Of a DNA stretch of 44,360 nt, positions 7,634 through 16,873 are shown piece after piece (position 1 is the first letter of the stretch; every line of letters begins with the position of its first letter). The notes below the pieces were generated by a model. It was given only the letters and a program-made list of their open reading frames with translations, ran no database searches and was not told the DNA's origin. The DNA is from an uncultured Alphaproteobacteria bacterium (GTDB lineage: Bacteria; Pseudomonadota; Alphaproteobacteria; RF32; CAG-239): contig CASZWJ010000014.1 of assembly GCA_949493535.1 (NCBI GenBank), positions 1 through 44,360 of the forward strand. Reading direction: 5' to 3'. The translations under genes were made by a program, and so were the position numbers.

Positions 7634-10333
7634 ATGAGTAAATGGGTATATACATTTGGCAACGGCAGCGCCGAAGGCGATGCCAGCATGAAAAACCTCC
7701 TTGGCGGTAAAGGTGCCAACCTTGCAGAAATGAACAAAGTCGGCCTTCCTGTACCTCCGGGTTTCACCGTTACAACAGAAGTTTGCACATATTATTACAA
7801 TAATGACAAAACTTATCCTGCTGATTTGAAAGATCAGGTCAGAGAAGCTGTTGCCGGCGTTGAAAAAATTATGGGCAAAAAATTTGCCGATGCCAACAAC
7901 CCGTTGCTCTTTTCGGTTCGTTCCGGTGCCCGCGTTTCCATGCCGGGTATGATGGATACCGTTTTGAACCTCGGTTTGAATGACGAAACTGTTAAAGCTT
8001 TGGCTAAAGCTTCCGGCTCTGAAAGATTTGCATACGACTCTTACCGCCGTTTCATCCAGATGTTCTCTGACGTGGTTATGGGCGCAGATATTGATTTGTA
8101 TGAAGAAGCTTTGGAAAATATGAAAAAAGCCAAAGGTTACAAATCTGATACAGATATGACAGCCGAAGATTTGAAAGAACTGGTTGAAGAATATAAAGCA
8201 ATCGGTAAGAAAATCGGCAAAGTTGTTCCTCAGGATCCTTGGGAACAGTTGTGGGCAGGTATTGGCGCCGTATTCGGTTCTTGGATGGCCGCCCGCGCTA
8301 TTACATATCGTAAATTGAACAATATTCCGGGTGACTGGGGAACAGCCGTTAACGTTCAGACCATGGTCTTCGGCAATGCCGGCGACGACTGCGCTACCGG
8401 TGTTTGCTTCTCTCGTGACCCTGCAACCGGCGAAAACCGTTTCTACGGCGAATATCTGGTTAATGCTCAGGGTGAAGACGTTGTTGCCGGTATTCGTACT
8501 CCGCAGCCGATGGCTTCAGAAGGCAAAGGCAACTCTTTGGAAGAATTGATGCCTGATTTGTATAAACAACTGGTTAATGCCCGCAATAACCTTGAAGCTC
8601 ACTACAAAGATATGCAGGATATGGAATTCACCATTGAACACGGCAAATTGTGGATGTTGCAAACCCGTAACGGTAAACGTACCGCTGCCGCTGCTGTCCG
8701 TATGGCTGTTGAAATGGTTGAAGAAGGCATGCTCGGCAAAGAAGAAGCCATTATGCGCGTTGGTGCAGACCAGCTTGACCAGCTTCTCCACCCGATGTTG
8801 GATCCGAAAGCCAAGAAAAACGTTATTGCTACAGGTCTTCCGGCTTCTCCGGGTGCTGCTGTCGGCCGTGCAGTTTTCAATGCAGAAGATGCTGAAACTT
8901 GGGCTGCCAAAGGTGAAAGAGTTATCTTGATTCGTAACGAAACCTCTCCTGAAGACATTGGCGGTATGCATGCTTCTCAGGGTGTTATTACTGCCCGCGG
9001 CGGTATGACCTCTCACGCAGCCGTTGTTGCTCGCGGTATGGGTACTCCCTGCGTTTCCGGTTCTAATGATATTACCATCAGCTATGCTAACAAAACAATG
9101 ACCACAAAATCCGGTGTTGTTATTAAGGAAGGCGATTGGGTTTCTTTGGATGGTGCCAAAGGTCAGATTATTGAAGGCGAAATTCCGACAGTAAACGTTG
9201 AGATGACAGGTAACTTCGGTAAATTGATGAGCTGGGTTGATGAAATCCGCACTTTGAGAGTTCGTGCTAATGCCGAAACTCCGAAAGATGCTCAGACCGC
9301 TCGTGACTTTGGTGCCGAAGGTATCGGTTTGGCCCGTACCGAACATATGTTCTTTGATGCTGACCGTATTCCGGATATGCGCGCTATGATTTTGTCTGAA
9401 AACGAAGAAGGCCGTCGCGCTGCTTTGGCTCGTCTGTTGCCTTATCAGAAACAGGACTTCAAAGACTTGTTCAAGATTATGGACGGTCTGCCGGTTACTG
9501 TTCGTTTGCTTGATCCTCCTTTGCACGAATTCTTGCCGCATACTGATGCTGAAATGCAGGAATTGGCAACGAAAATGGGTATGACTCTCGAAGCCGTTAA
9601 AATTCGTGCCAATGCTTTGCACGAAGCTAACCCGATGCTTGGTCACCGCGGTTGCCGTTTGGCCGTTACCTATCCTGAAATTGCCGAAATGCAAGCTCGC
9701 GCTATTTTGGAAGCTGCTATTGAATGCCAAGATGCCGGCATTAAAGTAACTCCGGAAATCGAAGTTCCGTTAATCGGTTCTAAGAAAGAGTTGGATTTGG
9801 TTAAAGCCGTTATCGACGAAACAGCTGAAAAAGTATTCGCTGAAAAAGGCAAGAAAGTTGACTATCTGGTTGGTACAATGATTGAATTGCCGCGCGCTGC
9901 TTTGCAAGCTGAATATATTGCAGAGTCTGCCGGTTTCTTCGGTTTCGGTACAAACGACCTGACTCAAACCACTTTGGGTATGAGCCGTGATGATACCGGT
10001 GCTATCCTTGACGAATACCGTGCTAAAGGTGTTTATGTTGCTGATCCGTTTGCATCTATCGATGTTGAAGGCGTTGGCAAATTGGTTCGCCGCGCTTCTG
10101 TTGAAGGCCGCGCAACCAATCCGAACCTGCACCTCGGCGTTTGCGGTGAACATGGTGGCGATCCGGCATCTATCGAATTCTTTGATGAAGTCGGTTTGGA
10201 TTATGTCTCTTGCTCTCCGTTCCGTGTACCGGTTGCTCGTCTTGCGGCTGCTCAGGCTGCTGTTAAACACAAAGGCCAGAAGAAAGCAGTTGATGGGGCT
10301 AGTCACGGTAAGTGCTGCAGCAAGTGCGCCTAA
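7634..10333 (+). CDS. ppdK: Pyruvate, phosphate dikinase (899 aa)
   Basis: Interconverts pyruvate + ATP + Pi and PEP + AMP + PPi in the cytosol; in anaerobes it often runs in the glycolytic direction. Full length for the family. The nucleotide-binding domain occupies roughly residues 1-340 (early GGKGANLAEM motif). The swivelling phosphohistidine domain has the GGMTSHAAVVARGMG motif, with His461 as the phosphocarrier. The C-terminal PEP/pyruvate barrel covers about 515-875, with the GVCGEHGGDP motif and catalytic Cys837. The start is fixed by AAGGAG 11 bases upstream. The protein ends in an unusual Cys-rich tail (KCCSKCA) beyond the conserved domain. It is monocistronic: own promoter, then a palindromic repeat and a terminator. 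A 404-aa antisense frame (8516-9730) is a coding shadow. Confidence 0.97.
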   Translation: MSKWVYTFGNGSAEGDASMKNLLGGKGANLAEMNKVGLPVPPGFTVTTEVCTYYYNNDKTYPADLKDQVREAVAGVEKIMGKKFADANNPLLFSVRSGARVSMPGMMDTVLNLGLNDETVKALAKASGSERFAYDSYRRFIQMFSDVVMGADIDLYEEALENMKKAKGYKSDTDMTAEDLKELVEEYKAIGKKIGKVVPQDPWEQLWAGIGAVFGSWMAARAITYRKLNNIPGDWGTAVNVQTMVFGNAGDDCATGVCFSRDPATGENRFYGEYLVNAQGEDVVAGIRTPQPMASEGKGNSLEELMPDLYKQLVNARNNLEAHYKDMQDMEFTIEHGKLWMLQTRNGKRTAAAAVRMAVEMVEEGMLGKEEAIMRVGADQLDQLLHPMLDPKAKKNVIATGLPASPGAAVGRAVFNAEDAETWAAKGERVILIRNETSPEDIGGMHASQGVITARGGMTSHAAVVARGMGTPCVSGSNDITISYANKTMTTKSGVVIKEGDWVSLDGAKGQIIEGEIPTVNVEMTGNFGKLMSWVDEIRTLRVRANAETPKDAQTARDFGAEGIGLARTEHMFFDADRIPDMRAMILSENEEGRRAALARLLPYQKQDFKDLFKIMDGLPVTVRLLDPPLHEFLPHTDAEMQELATKMGMTLEAVKIRANALHEANPMLGHRGCRLAVTYPEIAEMQARAILEAAIECQDAGIKVTPEIEVPLIGSKKELDLVKAVIDETAEKVFAEKGKKVDYLVGTMIELPRAALQAEYIAESAGFFGFGTNDLTQTTLGMSRDDTGAILDEYRAKGVYVADPFASIDVEGVGKLVRRASVEGRATNPNLHLGVCGEHGGDPASIEFFDEVGLDYVSCSPFRVPVARLAAAQAAVKHKGQKKAVDGASHGKCCSKCA

Positions 10334-10351
10334 AATTCGTGTAACGGGCGC

Positions 10352-10434
10352 CTAGAGTGATTTTGTGCTGTCTCTAAAAATTCATGTACTTTTTTGTACA
10401 CTAAAATTTTTCTTGCATTCAAAATCGCTCTATC
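10352..10434. repeat. Palindromic repeat, copy 1 (downstream of ppdK)
   Basis: An imperfect palindrome beginning 18 bases after the ppdK stop. The outer stem TAGAGTGATTTTG (10353-10365) pairs with CAAAATCGCTCTA (10420-10432), with one G-T wobble. The inner stem has AAAAATT with AATTTTT and TGTAC (10385-10389) with GTACA (10396-10400), loop of six T. A second copy lies at 20794-20877 after adhE. Both precede an intrinsic terminator by about 40 bases, so both would be transcribed as 3' UTR structure. It could be a small non-autonomous mobile element or an mRNA-stabilising element. Confidence 0.85.
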
Positions 10435-10475
10435 CGCTCCGTTCTCAGAATTTTATCTATAGCTAAATTGCTTTA

Positions 10476-10508
10476 AAAGCGTCTGATGGAAATCAGGCGC
10501 TTTTTTTA
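10476..10508 (+). terminator. Intrinsic terminator of ppdK
   Basis: Stem GCG-T-CTGAT (10479-10487), loop GGAA, ATCAG-G-CGC (10492-10500), followed by seven T. Confidence 0.88.
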
Positions 10509-10530
10509 TGTAATTTTTTTTTAATTATTG

Positions 10531-10560
10531 TTTGACAAATTTGTCTAAAGACTCTATCTT
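10531..10560 (+). promoter_or_regulatory. Promoter of the 179-aa gene, with palindrome
   Basis: Consensus TTGACA (10532-10537), 17-base spacer, TATCTT (10555-10560). The -35 region overlaps TTTGACAAA and a perfect palindrome GACAAATTTGTC (10534-10545), a plausible operator. The transcript leader would be about 155 bases and A-rich. Confidence 0.55.
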
Positions 10561-10721
10561 AAAGCCACTTAAAAAGATAATTAAGAATATTACTGTGAAA
10601 ACTTTGGGAACATATCGGATAAACGAGAAGATGTTATTTCTTATTTGAGAGATATTTCTTTATTTTTGAAGATTGTTCGGAGACCTAAATAAATAATTAT
10701 TTACTAAAAAAAATTCAAAGT

Positions 10722-11261
10722 ATGAATTACGAATTCTTTTCAAACATTTTCTGCGCATTAGTTCATGCGGAAGAAGTGGCAGTCGAGATTCAAGATGAAA
10801 GTTTATTAGCTCAGATAGGCCAAGCAAAGGCAAGTCTTCTCGCCCAGTTTGACAGTTGTTTCCCCTCCTCGGTGGAAGATGTCATCAAACGTCCGGGATT
10901 TAGCTGTAAACCATTTTTTGAAATCGTTGCCGAATATCCTTTCTTATTGGAAGGACGGGAGAAAAAGTTCTTAAAGTTTGTGGCCAGTGTTGCCGACTAT
11001 GCCCAAGTGCACAAAGGTGAAAATATTGTCCTCGATAAAAACGTTGTTAAGATAATGGGCAGCCGTTATATTGACGATTTCGTTTGGCGGCAGGTTGTCA
11101 AAGACAGAAACTATAACTACTTTGTTTCAGCAGTTAATAGCGTTTTGCAGTTCATTTTCGCCAAGAAAAGAGGACATGCGTCTAAGATGCTGACGGAAGA
11201 ACTGTTGCCGTCTTGGACTCTCGCTTTTCCGGAAATAGTGTTTAATGAATCAAAAAGCTGA
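10722..11261 (+). CDS. Hypothetical protein (179 aa)
   Basis: I do not recognise a family. It is a soluble, acidic to neutral, probably helical protein without signal peptide or membrane segment. The N-terminal half contains an AEEVAVEIQDESLLAQIGQA helix, the middle has repeated EYPFLLEGREKKFLKFV-like amphipathic segments, and a positively charged FAKKRGHASKML stretch lies near the C-terminus. The start has no Shine-Dalgarno sequence, only an A-rich leader, as seen in the lipoprotein genes of this window. It has its own promoter and terminator and is convergent with the MFS gene. Confidence 0.7.
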   Translation: MNYEFFSNIFCALVHAEEVAVEIQDESLLAQIGQAKASLLAQFDSCFPSSVEDVIKRPGFSCKPFFEIVAEYPFLLEGREKKFLKFVASVADYAQVHKGENIVLDKNVVKIMGSRYIDDFVWRQVVKDRNYNYFVSAVNSVLQFIFAKKRGHASKMLTEELLPSWTLAFPEIVFNESKS

Positions 11262-11281
11262 TAGCGAATATCAGTACAATA

Positions 11282-11310
11282 AAAGGAGCTTCGAAAGCTC
11301 CTTTTTTTTT
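11282..11310. terminator. Bidirectional intrinsic terminator
   Basis: GGAGCTT (11285-11291), loop CGA, AAGCTCC (11295-11301), flanked by A4 on the left and a long T-run on the right. It serves both the 179-aa gene and the convergent MFS gene. Confidence 0.88.
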
Positions 11311-11324
11311 GTTTGAGAACCGGA

Positions 11325-12617
11325 TTAATGTTTGGCGGTTAAAATGCCTTTGGCCTTGTCTATCAGATTATTATCTTTGGTTAATTCGTTATAAGCGTGC
11401 GTCGGGGCAACAGGCATCGGATCTGTCGGCGTAACGTTGATATAGTTAACAGATTTAGTTGCAATCTGTTTGAGGGCAAAGATAATAAAGCATCCGCTGA
11501 CAGCCGAATATGAAAGCAAAAACCAAATATTGCCGAATGTTTGCATCACTGCGGAAATGATAATGGGCCCGATAATTAATCCCATACTCTGCAATAGAAT
11601 CAACATGCCGCTGGCGTTAGTCCTTTCGGCGTCTTCAAGCTGGTCATTGACGTGCGAAACGCAAATCGGATACATAACAAAAGTTCCGCTGCCGAGCAAG
11701 ATTGCAGACAGCGCCAATAGAGCGGTTCCGTCATGGATGAAATAGTGAATCCACGGTGCGATTAAGAATAAAAAGCCTGATGTCCAGAGCAAAACATAGC
11801 GCCTGTCTCTTTTATCCGAAAGGCGTCCTATGGGGAATTGTGCCAGCATTCCTCCGAAAATGCCGCAAAACATAAATACGGAAGTTTGTTTGACATCTAA
11901 GCCAATTTGGCGGGCATAGATTGCGCCCAACGTATAAAATGCGCCGACCAAAAAGCCGCTGGCAAAACAGCCGAAAACGCCGACCGGAGACTTTTTGTAA
12001 AGCAGGCGCAGCGACATGCTTTTATGTACGGTGATGTCCGGCGAGGGCAATGCCGTCAGAGATACCGGAACGAGAGCAATTGAAAAAAGAGAGGCGACCA
12101 GAGCATAGACAATCAAACCGTTTTTGTCGGGAATATTTAATAAAAGCTGTCCGAGACTTGATCCGAGATAAGTCGTAATCATATACAAAGACATAATCAT
12201 GCCGCGGTTTTTATTGTTGGCGCGGGTATTCAGCCAGCTTTCCAAACACATAAAGCAAGTGCCGATGCAGTAACCTTCCATCAGACGGAGAATGCCCCAG
12301 TACGGCGGATAAGGCGAGATATAATGTAAAGGAACAAGTGCCGAAAAAGAAGATATGAAGGCGCAGAATGTACGGATGTGTCCGACGCGGTTGACGATTT
12401 TATAAGAACTTAACGAAGCTAAAACATAGCCGGCGTAATAAAGCGACAAGATAATGCCGGCTTCGGCAGTATCGACACCGTTACGGGATAAGCGGAGAGC
12501 CAATGTTGATGACAATAGCGAAAAGGCGCAGCAGGTTAAACCGGTGCCGGCAAAAAATGCCGAGAGCGGAGAAACAATGGTTCTAAAAAAGTTGATTGCA
12601 GAGGTTATGGCGGGCAT
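11325..12617 (-). CDS. MFS transporter, YcaD-like (430 aa)
   Basis: An inner-membrane major facilitator with about twelve hydrophobic segments. The first segments contain the RxGxxxxxAGxxxSxYYxGYxxAS pattern (residues ~44-68). The RLMEGYCIGTCFMCLESWLN stretch (~110-130) is typical of the YcaD/UMF-type subgroup. A second-half GRLSDKRDRR motif (~265) is the usual MFS loop signature. The C-terminus is a ~40-residue soluble tail. The substrate is unknown; relatives are putative exporters. The start has GGAAAG upstream. It is divergent from opgG, with about 180 bases in between, and convergent with the 179-aa gene. Confidence 0.88.
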   Translation of the reverse strand: MPAITSAINFFRTIVSPLSAFFAGTGLTCCAFSLLSSTLALRLSRNGVDTAEAGIILSLYYAGYVLASLSSYKIVNRVGHIRTFCAFISSFSALVPLHYISPYPPYWGILRLMEGYCIGTCFMCLESWLNTRANNKNRGMIMSLYMITTYLGSSLGQLLLNIPDKNGLIVYALVASLFSIALVPVSLTALPSPDITVHKSMSLRLLYKKSPVGVFGCFASGFLVGAFYTLGAIYARQIGLDVKQTSVFMFCGIFGGMLAQFPIGRLSDKRDRRYVLLWTSGFLFLIAPWIHYFIHDGTALLALSAILLGSGTFVMYPICVSHVNDQLEDAERTNASGMLILLQSMGLIIGPIIISAVMQTFGNIWFLLSYSAVSGCFIIFALKQIATKSVNYINVTPTDPMPVAPTHAYNELTKDNNLIDKAKGILTAKH

Positions 12618-12753
12618 TCTTGAAACTTTCCGTTAAATCGTGCTCAAATTAAATGTATTTTGGAATTTAAGACATATATCAAAAAGCAAAATAGTCAAGC
12701 GATTACATTTGCAAGCGTTGCAAAATACAATTGACTTTTGTCTTAAAGTGAAC

Positions 12754-12762
12754 TGTTATAAT
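12754..12762 (+). promoter_or_regulatory. Extended -10 promoter of the opg operon
   Basis: TGT-TATAAT, a perfect -10 hexamer with the extended TGn motif. A TTGACT hexamer lies 20 bases upstream (12731-12736), too far for a standard -35, so the extended -10 is probably what matters. The opgG ATG follows at 12798 with AAAGG 12-16 bases before it. Confidence 0.6.
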
Positions 12763-12797
12763 CGGTAACGGTTAGATTATAAAGGTGAAAAAAGAAA

Positions 12798-14378
12798 ATG
12801 CAAAAAAAGGCTATATCGGCAGTTGCCGCAATTATCATTTCCGCAGGGCTAGGCTACTGGGGATATGATGCATATACGGCCGGAGAGCGCGAGCGGTTGA
12901 CGGAAGAACAAGCCAGACTGGCTGATGATTTTGATACAGGCAAGCTGATAGAAATTGCCCGAAATTTATCGGAGAATGCTTATAAAGCTCCGGATGATGA
13001 TGTGTCAGACGAGTTAAAAAAATTGGATTACGATCAATATCGTGATATTCGTTTTGTTCGGGAAAACGGGCCGTGGTACCAGCAGAAGCTTCCGTTTGAA
13101 GTTCAGTTTTTTCATCCGGGTTCAATTTTTCAGGCTTCGGTTCCCGTTAATGAAATCGTAAAAGGAAAAGTGCAGCCGATTAAATATTCTTCCCGTTTTT
13201 TTGATTATGGCAAAAATAATCTGCAGGGCAAAAATTTTAAAGATTTGGGCTATGCCGGCTTTCGCCTGCATTATCCTTTGAATACAACGGAATATTATGA
13301 CGAATTGATTTCTTTCTTAGGCGCAAGTTATTTCAGGGCGCTGGGCAAAGGGCATAAATACGGCCTTTCGGCACGCGGGCTGGCAATTGACACGGCTGTT
13401 CAGACCGGAGAGGAGTTTCCGGTTTTCAAAGAATTCTGGTTGAAAAAGCCGCTGAGGAAAGACCGCAATATTACGCTTTATGCTTTGCTTGACAGTCCGA
13501 GCGTTGCCGGAGCTTATACCTTTGTTATTACGCCGGGGCTTAATACGACGGTTGATGTCGATGCGGTTTTGTTTCCGCGCAAACCTATCGGCAAGCTGGG
13601 GATCGCGCCGCTGACCTCAATGTATTTGTTTGGCGAGAACAGCAAAAACAAATTTGATGACCATCGCCCCGAGGTTCATGACAGCGACGGTTTGTTAGTA
13701 TGGAACGGCAATGACGAATGGTTATGGCGTCCGCTTGATAATTCAAAGTATCTGCGCGTTAGTTCTTTTTCCGACAATAATCCCAAAGGTTTCGGATTAA
13801 TGCAGCGAGACAGAAATCCCGAACATTATATGGATTTTGAAGCTATGTATGAGCAGCGTCCGAGCGTTTGGGTCGAGCCGTTGGACAATTGGGGAAAAGG
13901 CGTGGTGCAATTGGTTGAAATTCCGTCTGCGCAAGAGATTCATGATAATATTGCTGCATTTTGGATTCCGGAACAAAAAATAGAAGCGGGCAAAGAATAT
14001 CGTTTTCGCTATATGCTGCACTGGGCAAATAAAGTGCCGGTTGAAAACGGTTTGGCAAAAGTGGAAGCCACATATACGGGCATTGGCGGCGTTTCGGGGA
14101 TGCTGGCGAATGAGAAACGCAAATTTGTCGTCGATTTTGCCGGTTTGAAAATGAAAAATGTTAAACAGGCGCTTGAGCAGGGCGATATTTATGCCGATAT
14201 TTCTGTCAGCGAAGGGGCTGTTAAAGGACAACATATGATATATAATCCGTTAGACGGCGGCATTTTGGTTTATATGGATTATAAGCCGAACGGCAAGACT
14301 TCGGAAATCCGTATTTCGCTTAAGGACAAGAACGGCAAAGCGCTTTCCGAAACATGGAGTTACCAATGGCTGCCATAA
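12798..14378 (+). CDS. opgG: Periplasmic glucan biosynthesis protein OpgG (MdoG) (526 aa)
   Basis: OpgG acts in the periplasm in making osmoregulated periplasmic glucans, probably branching or releasing the backbone made by OpgH. The N-terminus is a hydrophobic signal/anchor (residues ~5-27). The conserved OpgG domain fills about residues 40-520: a DYDQYRDIRF start, FFHPG, the GFRLHYPLN strand, LGASYFRALGKG, YGLSARGLAIDT, the EFPVFKEFW block, and a C-terminal Ig-like part after RFRYMLHW. Length is normal for the family. It heads a tight three-gene operon: the next ORF overlaps its end by 13 bases and opgH follows. An extended -10 promoter is upstream. Confidence 0.93.
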   Translation: MQKKAISAVAAIIISAGLGYWGYDAYTAGERERLTEEQARLADDFDTGKLIEIARNLSENAYKAPDDDVSDELKKLDYDQYRDIRFVRENGPWYQQKLPFEVQFFHPGSIFQASVPVNEIVKGKVQPIKYSSRFFDYGKNNLQGKNFKDLGYAGFRLHYPLNTTEYYDELISFLGASYFRALGKGHKYGLSARGLAIDTAVQTGEEFPVFKEFWLKKPLRKDRNITLYALLDSPSVAGAYTFVITPGLNTTVDVDAVLFPRKPIGKLGIAPLTSMYLFGENSKNKFDDHRPEVHDSDGLLVWNGNDEWLWRPLDNSKYLRVSSFSDNNPKGFGLMQRDRNPEHYMDFEAMYEQRPSVWVEPLDNWGKGVVQLVEIPSAQEIHDNIAAFWIPEQKIEAGKEYRFRYMLHWANKVPVENGLAKVEATYTGIGGVSGMLANEKRKFVVDFAGLKMKNVKQALEQGDIYADISVSEGAVKGQHMIYNPLDGGILVYMDYKPNGKTSEIRISLKDKNGKALSETWSYQWLP

Positions 14379-14812
14379 AAATTCAAAGTTTGGAAGACGT
14401 GGTTGAAGCTTACTGCCGAAGCCTCGGTTATAACGGGAAAAATCTTGAGCAGGCTGTTGCGGCGATTAACGGACATTATCTTGAGAAAATTAATGCCGAA
14501 GATATTATAACTTCTTTGGACAATATTTTGTTGGAACGTATTCAGGAATTTTTTGTTGACGCGCAAATGAAAGATTTTCAAAAAACAGCGGTGTTTAAGG
14601 CTGTTTTTTTGTCTGTCGGCGGCGCTGACAAATGGGGGAATTTGCTGTTTGAAAAAGGCGAATTGCCCGAAGAGCTGTGCCGGCTGCTTAAAAAATATAA
14701 ATTAGAGCCAGTGCCGGAAGTTAAAATATCCTGTATGCCCGCTCAAAAAGTCGATGTGCCGAGTTTTTCCGGCTTGTTTCATAAATTTACGCATTTTTTT
14801 CGCAAAGGTTAA
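14366..14812 (+). CDS. Small unknown protein encoded between opgG and opgH (148 aa)
   Basis: I do not recognise a family. The protein is mostly helical and soluble: no signal peptide, a run of acidic amphipathic helices, then a basic/aromatic C-terminus (FHKFTHFFRKG). I chose ATG 14366 over 14354 because GGAG (14356-14359) is correctly spaced before 14366. The gene overlaps opgG by 13 bases and stops 6 bases before opgH, so translational coupling with both is likely. A role in glucan synthesis, for example modulating OpgH in response to osmolarity, is inferred from position only. Confidence 0.8.
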   Translation: MAAIKIQSLEDVVEAYCRSLGYNGKNLEQAVAAINGHYLEKINAEDIITSLDNILLERIQEFFVDAQMKDFQKTAVFKAVFLSVGGADKWGNLLFEKGELPEELCRLLKKYKLEPVPEVKISCMPAQKVDVPSFSGLFHKFTHFFRKG

Positions 14813-14818
14813 ACCTTC

Positions 14819-16873
14819 ATGTCTGCAAAAGCTGATACCAACCTGATTAACCTTAATCCTGCCCGTGTGAGAAACCGCCGGATTAAGGTTTTCGGCCTGA
14901 TGATAATTTCAACGCTTCTCGCTTCCGTGAAATGGATTTTATCTATTCCCAGCGACTGCGCATTGGTAACGAAAATTTTAATGACGCTTTTGTTTGTGTT
15001 GACGTTTGCCTGGATTGCTTTGTTTTTTTGGTCAAGCGTTTTCGGTTTTTTTGAATTGTGGCGCCGCCGCAAGGTTCCGGGGATTGAATGGCCGTCGGAA
15101 GATGAGCCTTTAACGGCGAGAACCGCTGTTTTGATGCCGGTATATAACGAATCTCCGGTTGATGTGTTTGCCAATTTGTCGGCAATGGCAGAAAGCTTAT
15201 GCCAAACGGGGCAGGGAAGCCGTTTTGATATTTTCGTTTTAAGCGATACAACCCAGCCTCAAGTGTGGGTTGAAGAAGAAAAGGTTTGGTATGAAACCAA
15301 AAAGGCGATGCCGGAAGAAATAAACCTTTATTATCGGCGCCGTCCGAAAAATGTGGCGCGCAAAAGCGGCAATATTGAAGATTTTTGCACCAAATGGGGA
15401 GCTAATTACGATTTTATGATTGTTTTGGATGCTGACAGCCTGCTTGAAGGAAAAACGATGGTCAAAATGGCGCAGCTTATGCAGGCTAATCCGAAAACAG
15501 GTATTATTCAGGCTCCGCCGATGTGCTTAAACGGTCGCAGCCTGTTTGCGCGCGTGCAGCAGTTTGCCGGAAAAATTTACGGCCCTATCGTTTCTGCCGG
15601 TTTGGCTTATTGGCAGGTTGGAGACAGCAATTACTGGGGGCATAACGCCATTATACGGGTTGCCGCTTTTATTGACTGTTGCGGCCTGCCTGTTCTGAAA
15701 GGCAAAGCGCCGTTCGGCGGCCATATTCTCAGCCATGATTTTGTCGAAGCGGCGCTTATCCGCCGCGGCGGTTGGGCTGCATGGCTTTTGCCGGAGCTTA
15801 AAGGCAGTTATGAAGAATGTCCGCCGACGATGATTGATTTTGCCATGCGCGACCGGCGCTGGTGCCAAGGCAATATGCAGCATTTGAAAGTTTTGGTTTC
15901 CAAGGGGTTGCATCCTATCAGCCGCGTGCATTTTACAATCGGCGTCATGTCTTATCTATCTTCGCCGATTTGGCTGTGTTTTCTTTTGGCCGGCACGATG
16001 ATTGTGTTGGGACGGGGAATTTTTCCTCCGGTTTATTTTCAAGATGTGCGCACGCTTTTTCCCGTTTGGCCGATTTTTGATAAAATCGGAACGATTGCCC
16101 TGTTTGCTTTGTCTATGTTTATGCTGATTTTTCCAAAGTTTTTGGGACTGATTATCTATCTTAAAGACAATAAAGATAAAAAGAAGCTGGGCGGTTGGTT
16201 CGGGGCGATTAAAAGCGTGTTTGTCGAGATTTTGTTAAGTGCATTGAGCGCGCCGATAATGATGATGTTTCAGAGCAAGTTTGTTTTTGATATTTTTGCA
16301 GGAAACGATGCCGGTTGGTCTGCCCAAAATCGCGGAGATCACGGAACATCCTGGGCGGAGGCTTTCCGGCGCCATGTATGGCATATGCTGCTCGGCATTG
16401 GTTCTTTGATTGTTATCCGGCTTTATGCGCCGTCTATATTCTGGTGGCTGCTGCCGGTTACAATCGGTTTGGTTTTGTCTGTGCCGATTTCGGTTGTATC
16501 ATCCAGAGTTGCCGTCGGCAAATGGTTTGAAAAGCATAAGTATTTTATTATTCCCGAAGAATCAGATGCGCCGCATATCTTGCGCCAGGCAGAAAAGTAT
16601 GCCGCAAAGCTGTCTATGGCGTCTTTCGGACGAAAAGGAGTTGAATTGGTCGTTTCCGACAGTATTATGAATGCCGTGCATCTGTCTATGCTTCCGTCCA
16701 ACGGTCCGGCGCCCGAGTTCTCTAAGGAAGTTTTGCAAAATGCCCAGATAAAACTGGAAAATTATTTAAATCATGGCAAAAAAATGGAACTCAACAAAGA
16801 GGAAGAACTGGCTTTGCTTTATGATGCGGCTTTGTTAACTCAGGCGAATGTTGCGCGTTTTCTTAAGGCTTGA
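14819..16873 (+). CDS. opgH: Glucan glucosyltransferase OpgH (MdoH) (684 aa)
   Basis: Inner-membrane family 2 glycosyltransferase that polymerises the glucan backbone from UDP-glucose. Two N-terminal membrane segments (~25-45, 52-75) precede the catalytic domain: TAVLMPVYNE (~100), the VLDADSLL aspartates (~203), the GHILSHDFVEA acceptor motif (~303) and the (Q/R)xxRW signature in RDRRWCQGN (~345). A C-terminal block of membrane helices and a soluble tail follow. At 684 aa it is shorter than the ~850-aa enterobacterial enzyme, lacking most of the long N-terminal cytoplasmic extension, as in other alphaproteobacterial forms. Its stop (TGA) overlaps the 3' end of the convergent Nudix gene by 11 bases. 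Confidence 0.95.
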   Translation: MSAKADTNLINLNPARVRNRRIKVFGLMIISTLLASVKWILSIPSDCALVTKILMTLLFVLTFAWIALFFWSSVFGFFELWRRRKVPGIEWPSEDEPLTARTAVLMPVYNESPVDVFANLSAMAESLCQTGQGSRFDIFVLSDTTQPQVWVEEEKVWYETKKAMPEEINLYYRRRPKNVARKSGNIEDFCTKWGANYDFMIVLDADSLLEGKTMVKMAQLMQANPKTGIIQAPPMCLNGRSLFARVQQFAGKIYGPIVSAGLAYWQVGDSNYWGHNAIIRVAAFIDCCGLPVLKGKAPFGGHILSHDFVEAALIRRGGWAAWLLPELKGSYEECPPTMIDFAMRDRRWCQGNMQHLKVLVSKGLHPISRVHFTIGVMSYLSSPIWLCFLLAGTMIVLGRGIFPPVYFQDVRTLFPVWPIFDKIGTIALFALSMFMLIFPKFLGLIIYLKDNKDKKKLGGWFGAIKSVFVEILLSALSAPIMMMFQSKFVFDIFAGNDAGWSAQNRGDHGTSWAEAFRRHVWHMLLGIGSLIVIRLYAPSIFWWLLPVTIGLVLSVPISVVSSRVAVGKWFEKHKYFIIPEESDAPHILRQAEKYAAKLSMASFGRKGVELVVSDSIMNAVHLSMLPSNGPAPEFSKEVLQNAQIKLENYLNHGKKMELNKEEELALLYDAALLTQANVARFLKA

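Noticed and set aside
8516..9730. 404-aa open frame antisense to ppdK
   Set aside because: It lies entirely within the well-conserved ppdK gene and its composition mirrors the codon pattern of the sense gene; no ribosome site or recognisable domain.
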